This document shows positions 7,770 to 10,404 of a stretch of 10,404 nt of DNA, in pieces; the first letter of the stretch is position 1, and every line of letters starts with the position of its first letter. Origin of the DNA: a bacterium. GTDB taxonomy: Bacteria > Planctomycetota > B15-G4 > JADJEK01. The position numbers and the translations under genes are program-made. The stretch covers positions 1-10,404 of the forward strand of contig JAUIEL010000192.1 of assembly GCA_030428825.1 (NCBI GenBank), read 5' to 3'. A model generated the notes under the pieces. The model searched no databases and was not told the origin of the DNA. It saw only the letters and a program-made list of their open reading frames with translations.

Positions 7770-7798
7770 TTGACTCTCCCCCGAAACCGGGATTCAAT
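7770..7798 (+). promoter_or_regulatory. sigma70-like promoter upstream of the zinc-ribbon gene
   Basis: TTGACT at 7770-7775 (5/6 to TTGACA), a 17-bp spacer, and TTCAAT at 7793-7798 (4/6 to TATAAT). This is the best-spaced -35/-10 pair on the plus strand. It lies in the 220-bp gap after purF, and transcription would start near 7805, leaving a leader of about 140 nt before the ATG at 7945. No known riboswitch is recognised in that leader. Confidence 0.5.
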
Positions 7799-7813
7799 GT
7801 CCGCTCGGTTTCG
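7782..7813. repeat. inverted repeat around the -10 element, possible operator
   Basis: CGAAACCG at 7782-7789 and its exact reverse complement CGGTTTCG at 7806-7813 are separated by 16 bp. The predicted -10 (7793-7798) lies between the arms. Arm centres are 24 bp apart, slightly over two helical turns, which would suit a dimeric repressor or activator. It could also form a loose RNA stem at the end of a purF transcript, but no T-tract follows. Operator function is inference. Confidence 0.42.
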
Positions 7814-7932
7814 ATTCCAGGGCAGGGCGGTCCGATCCGATGTTCGTGGAGCTGCGCGGGGGCCGTCGGCCGGTCCGTGTCGATCCGCGGTTCCTCGGCG
7901 CCACCCGAGACCTCCCCGGCCTGCCCGACCTC

Positions 7933-7940
7933 GGAAGGGG
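7933..7940 (+). promoter_or_regulatory. Shine-Dalgarno deciding the start of the zinc-ribbon gene
   Basis: GGAAGGGG lies 4 bases before the ATG at 7945. The same frame is open further upstream to an ATG at 7840, but that codon has no purine-rich site before it. This favours 7945 as the start. Confidence 0.55.
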
Positions 7941-7944
7941 TGCG

Positions 7945-8190
7945 ATGAAGAGCACGAACGTGACGTTGCTGAAGTTCCGCTGCGACAACCGGGAGTGCGG
8001 CTTCGAGATCTACGTCAACCAGAACAACAACATGCTGACCCACTACAACGTCAGCATGAGCGCGCTCCTCGAGTGGCAGTGCTTCGAGTGCTCGAAGGGG
8101 TTCCTCCGCTACGCTCCGACGAACACGAAGTACGAGTACCAGCTCGTCAAGAAGGAGAAGGTCGGCTCGAACGAGTCGCAGGCCGGCTGA
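7945..8190 (+). CDS. small zinc-ribbon-like protein, function unknown
   Basis: An 81-aa protein I do not recognise as a named family. Its clear feature is two cysteine pairs, C13-x4-C18 and C46-x2-C49, separated by 27 residues, the pattern of a single treble-clef or zinc-ribbon fold. Between them is a polar stretch rich in Asn (VNQNNNMLTHYN, 24-35). After the second pair come SKGF, an aromatic RYAP segment and a Lys/Glu tail (YQLVKKEKVGS) suggestive of nucleic-acid or ribosome contact, though that is inference. Codon use is less GC-skewed than in neighbours (many AAC, AAG, AAC-ATG runs). The start is set by the strong GGAAGGGG site. If translation began at ATG 7840, a 35-residue Arg/Gly/Pro-rich N-terminus would be added. 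The gene has its own promoter and a terminator, so it may be an independent unit. Confidence 0.78.
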   Translation: MKSTNVTLLKFRCDNRECGFEIYVNQNNNMLTHYNVSMSALLEWQCFECSKGFLRYAPTNTKYEYQLVKKEKVGSNESQAG

Positions 8191-8214
8191 CGCTCCGGCG
8201 ACCGGATCCGAACG

Positions 8215-8252
8215 GGCGGCTCCTCCCGGCGGGAGGCGGCCGCCTTCGTCTT
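8215..8252 (+). terminator. intrinsic-terminator-like hairpin after the zinc-ribbon gene
   Basis: An outer stem GGCGGC (8215-8220) pairs with GCCGCC (8239-8244). An inner stem CCTCCC (8222-8227) pairs with GGGAGG (8231-8236) around a GGC loop. Only a 1x2 internal bulge interrupts the 12 G-C-rich pairs. A moderately T-rich tail (TTCGTCTT, 8245-8252) follows. It lies 25 bp after the stop at 8190 and before the next gene's Shine-Dalgarno. The tail is weaker than a canonical U-tract, so termination may be partial. Confidence 0.5.
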
Positions 8253-8272
8253 GTGCGGGGGAGGCCCGGGAG

Positions 8273-9559
8273 ATGACGGAGCTCCGATTCGCGTACGGGG
8301 CGGGGGAGATCGCGCTCCGGGTCCCCGACCGGCGGCTCGCCGGGTTCCACACCGTCCGTCCGGCCGCGGTCCGTCCGGTCGAAGAGGTCCGGTCGGACCT
8401 CGAGGACCGGCTCCGGACGAGCGGCCTCCCGCTGCGCGCCCGCGGAGCGCGGGTCGCCCTCCTCGTCCCGGACGCCACGCGGAAGCTCCCCCACGCCGAC
8501 CTCGTCTCCCCGTGCCTCGCCGCGCTCTCCCGGGCCGCGCGGGTGACGGTGGTGGTGGCGACCGGGACCCACGCGACGAACCACCCCGACAACGTCGACC
8601 TCGCCGCGGGGCTCCGCGCGGCGTTCGCCCGGCGGGGGGCCGATCCGACCGTCGAGGTCCACGTGCACGACGCGAAGGGACCGCACGTGCCGAAGGGGAC
8701 GACCTCGCGAGGGACGCCCGTGCTCGTCGATCGGGTCGTCGACGAGCACGACGTGCTGGTGGCGATCTCCGACCTGAAGCCGCACTACTTCGCCGGCTAC
8801 TCGCACCCGGTGAAGAACCTCGTGCCGGGGGTCGCCGGCGTCGACACGGTCCGGGCGAACCACGCGCTCGCGCTCGACGAGGGGTCGACGTTCGCCCGGC
8901 ACCCGTGGCACGCGGATCCGGCGCGGCGCTCCCAGCCGCTGGCGGAGGACCTGGTCGAGGCGTACGACCTCGCGTGGGGGGAGCGCCCGGCGTTCGCGGT
9001 CGGGGTGGTGAGCGTCGACGGCGGCTTCGCGTACGCCGACGCGGGGCCGCTCCGCGAGGTGACCGAGCGCGGGATGAGCGCCGTCGACCGGCTGACCGAG
9101 GTCGTCGTCCCTCCGGCCGGGATCGTGGTCGTGTCGTGCGGCGGCGCCCCGTCGGACGAGTCGCTCTACACGGCGCAGCGGGCGCTCGAGCTGACCGGCG
9201 CGGCGTTCGAGGAGGGGGGACGCGTCCTCTTCCTCGCCGAGTGCCGTCACGGGATCGGCCCGCCCGGCGCGAAGGGACCGTTCTACGACCGGCTGCGCGC
9301 GCCGCTCGACGAGGTCCTCGCGCCGCGGGACGAGCCGTACGTCCTGTACGCGCACAAGGCGGTGAAGCTGGCGAGGATGCTGAAGTCGCTCGACGCACTC
9401 GCCCTCCGGTCGGCGCTCCCCGACGACGCGGTCTCCGCGATCCACCTCGAGCCGACCGAGGACCCGCAGGCGACCCTCGATCGATGGCTCGCCGAGCGCC
9501 CGGAGGCGAGGGTCCTCGCGTTCGACCAGGCGAACCGGCTGGCCGTGCGGCGGGGGTGA
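8273..9559 (+). CDS. LarA-family (DUF2088) nickel-pincer cofactor racemase-like protein
   Basis: A 428-aa member of the lactate racemase LarA family. LarA uses a nickel-pincer nucleotide cofactor to racemise or epimerise 2-hydroxy acids by hydride transfer. By eye, the known LarA functional residues have counterparts: D67 and R70 in PDATRK, H100 in ATGTH (96-100), H171 in DLKPHYFAGYS (167-177), K181 in HPVKNLVPGVAG (178-189) and H197 in RANH. K181 would carry the covalent cofactor. The segment before the lysine reads HPVK where many members have a glycine-rich G-G-x-K. The family is diverse in substrate, so lactate should not be assumed. No cofactor-synthesis genes (larB, larC, larE) are in the window; the cofactor must come from elsewhere. 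ATG at 8273 follows GGGGGAGG (8257-8264) at 8-bp spacing. It is convergent with the toxin gene, 31 bp away. Confidence 0.87.
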   Translation: MTELRFAYGAGEIALRVPDRRLAGFHTVRPAAVRPVEEVRSDLEDRLRTSGLPLRARGARVALLVPDATRKLPHADLVSPCLAALSRAARVTVVVATGTHATNHPDNVDLAAGLRAAFARRGADPTVEVHVHDAKGPHVPKGTTSRGTPVLVDRVVDEHDVLVAISDLKPHYFAGYSHPVKNLVPGVAGVDTVRANHALALDEGSTFARHPWHADPARRSQPLAEDLVEAYDLAWGERPAFAVGVVSVDGGFAYADAGPLREVTERGMSAVDRLTEVVVPPAGIVVVSCGGAPSDESLYTAQRALELTGAAFEEGGRVLFLAECRHGIGPPGAKGPFYDRLRAPLDEVLAPRDEPYVLYAHKAVKLARMLKSLDALALRSALPDDAVSAIHLEPTEDPQATLDRWLAERPEARVLAFDQANRLAVRRG

Positions 9560-9590
9560 GGGGCCTCGGTCCTCCCTCCCGACCCGGGGA

Positions 9591-9986
9591 CTACTCGGTG
9601 GGCCGAGAGTGGTCTCGAACGAAGCGAGCGACGTCTTCCTTCGCCGCCCGTCCCTCCGCGACGGAGATCGTCAGCTCGGCCAGCTCGTCCGGGTCGGCCT
9701 CGAGCTCCACTCCGTTGATTCCGAGGAACACGAGCGCCGCGAACGTACCGGTCCGTTTGTTTCCGTCGAGGAAGGGGTGGTTCCGAACGATGTGGAAGAG
9801 GTACGCGGCAGCCTGCTCGGCAAGGTCCTGGTGAAGCGTCGAACCGAACGCCGACGCGCTCGGCTGAGACACGGCGGAGTCGAGGAGTCCGAGGTCGCGG
9901 ACCCCGGACGTCCCCCCGAAGTGCGCGATCTGCTCGTCGTGAAGCTCGAGCACCTCCGCGAGCGTCAGGAAGATCGGCGAGGGCAC
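9591..9986 (-). CDS. doc: Doc (death-on-curing) family toxin of the Fic superfamily
   Basis: A 131-aa Doc-type toxin. In characterised systems Doc phosphorylates EF-Tu using an altered Fic fold and stops translation. The signature HPFLDGNKRTG spans residues 70-80: H70 is the catalytic His, D74, N76, K77 and R78 follow. Lys at the position where AMPylating Fic enzymes have Gly marks the Doc subtype. The N-terminal LTLAEVLELHDEQI (7-20) and GLLDSAVSQP (33-42) are also typical. The length matches P1 Doc (126 aa). The start is a GTG at 9986-9984, 4 bp after the antitoxin stop, with no clear Shine-Dalgarno, so translation probably depends on coupling to the antitoxin. The active-site residues are intact, so the toxin is probably functional. 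Kinase activity on EF-Tu is transferred from the family. Confidence 0.93.
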   Translation of the reverse strand: MPSPIFLTLAEVLELHDEQIAHFGGTSGVRDLGLLDSAVSQPSASAFGSTLHQDLAEQAAAYLFHIVRNHPFLDGNKRTGTFAALVFLGINGVELEADPDELAELTISVAEGRAAKEDVARFVRDHSRPTE

Positions 9987-9990
9987 GACG

Positions 9991-10218
9991 CTACTCGGCG
10001 AGTCGCTTGAACGTCTTGGCGTACTTCTTCCTCACCTTCTTCCGGACCGCCTGGAGCTTCGCCCTCGACTTCGGATCGCGAACGGGGCGGACGAGCAGGA
10101 CGTCGCCATGGACCTCCAGCTCGAGCGGATCGTCCGGACTCATGCGCAGCAGCTCCAGGATCGCCCGGTCGAGGAAGAGCGCGTGCCCGTTTCCGACCTT
10201 GCTGAGGTTCTTGATCAT
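9991..10218 (-). CDS. AbrB/MazE/SpoVT-type antitoxin, partner of Doc
   Basis: A 75-aa antitoxin. Residues 1-46 form the swapped-hairpin AbrB fold: MIKNLSKVGNGHALFLDRAILELL, then SPDDPLELEVHGDVLLVRPV, the usual two beta-hairpin half-site pattern that dimerises and binds operator DNA. Residues 47-75 are a Lys/Arg-rich helix ending KRLAE, the kind of C-terminal tail that wraps the toxin's active-site groove. It is read first in the operon, with the toxin 4 bp downstream, the standard order for type II modules. The frame is open 17 codons further upstream, but ATG at 10218 has a perfect GGAGG (10228-10224) at 5-bp spacing and the upstream residues would overlap the operator and promoter. The pairing with Doc is by adjacency plus family precedent; P1 uses Phd, a different fold. 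Confidence 0.9.
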   Translation of the reverse strand: MIKNLSKVGNGHALFLDRAILELLRMSPDDPLELEVHGDVLLVRPVRDPKSRAKLQAVRKKVRKKYAKTFKRLAE

Positions 10219-10223
10219 CGAGA

Positions 10224-10228
10224 CCTCC
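10224..10228 (-). promoter_or_regulatory. Shine-Dalgarno setting the antitoxin start
   Basis: The plus-strand CCTCC reads GGAGG on the coding strand, 5 bases before the ATG at 10218. This is the best ribosome site in the module and rules in the 75-aa antitoxin over the longer reading. It fits strong antitoxin synthesis relative to the toxin, whose start lacks such a site. Confidence 0.7.
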
Positions 10229-10234
10229 GTTATA

Positions 10235-10252
10235 CCGATGTATATACATCGG
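10235..10252. promoter_or_regulatory. perfect 18-bp palindrome, predicted toxin-antitoxin operator
   Basis: CCGATGTATATACATCGG is an exact inverted repeat with no spacer (two 9-bp arms). It lies 17-34 bp upstream of the antitoxin ATG and covers the predicted -10 element. AbrB/MazE-type antitoxins autoregulate by binding such palindromes as dimers, so occupancy should block RNA polymerase. The AT-rich centre stands out in an otherwise GC-rich window. Confidence 0.8.
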
Positions 10253-10269
10253 GGTCGGGAGGCCGGCAA
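10241..10269 (-). promoter_or_regulatory. sigma70-like promoter of the toxin-antitoxin operon
   Basis: On the minus strand TTGCCG (10269-10264, 4/6) is followed by a 17-bp spacer and TATATA (10246-10241, 4/6) in the centre of the palindrome. Transcription would begin near 10234, giving a short leader that still contains the GGAGG site. A nearer TATAAC (10234-10229) is a better -10 by sequence, but its transcript would start after the Shine-Dalgarno, so it is less likely. Confidence 0.5.
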
Positions 10270-10350
10270 GGCCGCATCGCGAATGCCACCCGGCGGGGTC
10301 GAACGTCGGCGCGTCCGGCAGCCGGTCGTCGCGGCACGGACCCGCCCGAC

Positions 10351-10404
10351 TCACGGCACCACGATCGGGAGCCCCCCGGTCGCGCCGAAGCCGAGCGGCG
10401 AGCC
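10351..10404 (-). CDS. possible 3' end of an unidentified minus-strand gene
   Basis: Reading from the right edge, the frame from 10404 gives GSPLGFGATGGLPIVVP and then TGA at 10353-10351. Third positions are all G or C except one (ATC, GTG, CCG and so on), which resembles coding DNA here. Seventeen codons are too few to identify a family, and GC-rich noise can give the same. The 81 bp between this stop and the toxin-antitoxin promoter hold no convincing terminator. Confidence 0.25.
   Translation of the reverse strand, partial: GSPLGFGATGGLPIVVP

Noticed and set aside
8147..9445. Two long minus-strand frames (over 420 codons each) opposite the LarA-like gene
   Set aside because: Both are Arg/Pro-rich shadows; the plus-strand frame has all LarA functional residues.
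9594..9607. CTCGG-TGGG-CCGAG hairpin at the end of the toxin gene, as a shared terminator
   Set aside because: The stem is only 5 bp, it lies within the toxin's last codons and neither strand has a T-run after it.
10229..10234. TATAAC as -10 of the toxin-antitoxin promoter (minus strand)
   Set aside because: It is the closer consensus match, but transcription would then start about at 10222, past the GGAGG site, and no -35 lies 17 bp upstream.
10311..10340. GTCCG...CGGAC dyad near the right edge as a terminator for the minus-strand partial gene
   Set aside because: The arms are short, the loop is long with competing pairings, and there is no T-tract on the relevant strand.

Overview
The window is about 10.4 kb of very GC-rich bacterial DNA. 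It is tightly packed, with strong G/C preference at third codon positions, start/stop overlaps and short intergenic gaps. Nothing visible fixes the phylum. RNase HIII, a pyrBI pair, an Fe-S-type PurF and a DUF374 acyltransferase together suggest a Gram-negative, non-enteric, probably environmental high-GC lineage, but that is inference. No rRNA, tRNA, CRISPR array, insertion sequence or replication origin was seen.

Region 1 (1-2977, + strand) is an apparent operon of four genes: a 5'-truncated DUF374 lysophospholipid acyltransferase-like gene, a DUF72 gene (4-bp GTGA overlap), RNase HIII (starts on the base after the previous stop) and a CPBP-family membrane protease (6-bp gap). Functions are mixed: envelope lipid, unknown, R-loop/RNA-DNA hybrid removal, membrane proteolysis.

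Region 2 (2978-7724, + strand) is a nucleotide-biosynthesis block. pyrB and pyrI overlap by ATGA and encode the catalytic and regulatory chains of aspartate carbamoyltransferase. A long class III PLP aminotransferase follows, then purF, the first committed enzyme of purine synthesis. Committed steps of pyrimidine and purine synthesis therefore lie side by side with an amino-group-transfer enzyme between them. This PurF carries the four cysteines known to bind a [4Fe-4S] cluster in the Bacillus type, but starts directly at Met-Cys with no propeptide.

Region 3 (7725-9559, + strand) starts with a good sigma70-like promoter (TTGACT, 17-bp spacer, TTCAAT) whose -10 lies inside an 8-bp-arm inverted repeat. 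It leads to a small 81-aa CxxxxC/CxxC zinc-ribbon protein of unknown function, which ends at a strong GC-rich hairpin. A LarA-family (DUF2088) nickel-pincer racemase-like gene follows.

Region 4 (9591-10269, - strand) is a type II toxin-antitoxin module: an AbrB/MazE-type antitoxin followed 4 bp later by a Doc/Fic toxin. A perfect 18-bp palindrome covers the predicted -10 of its promoter. This region and the zinc-ribbon gene look less GC-rich than the rest. The last 54 bases may hold the 3' end of another minus-strand gene.
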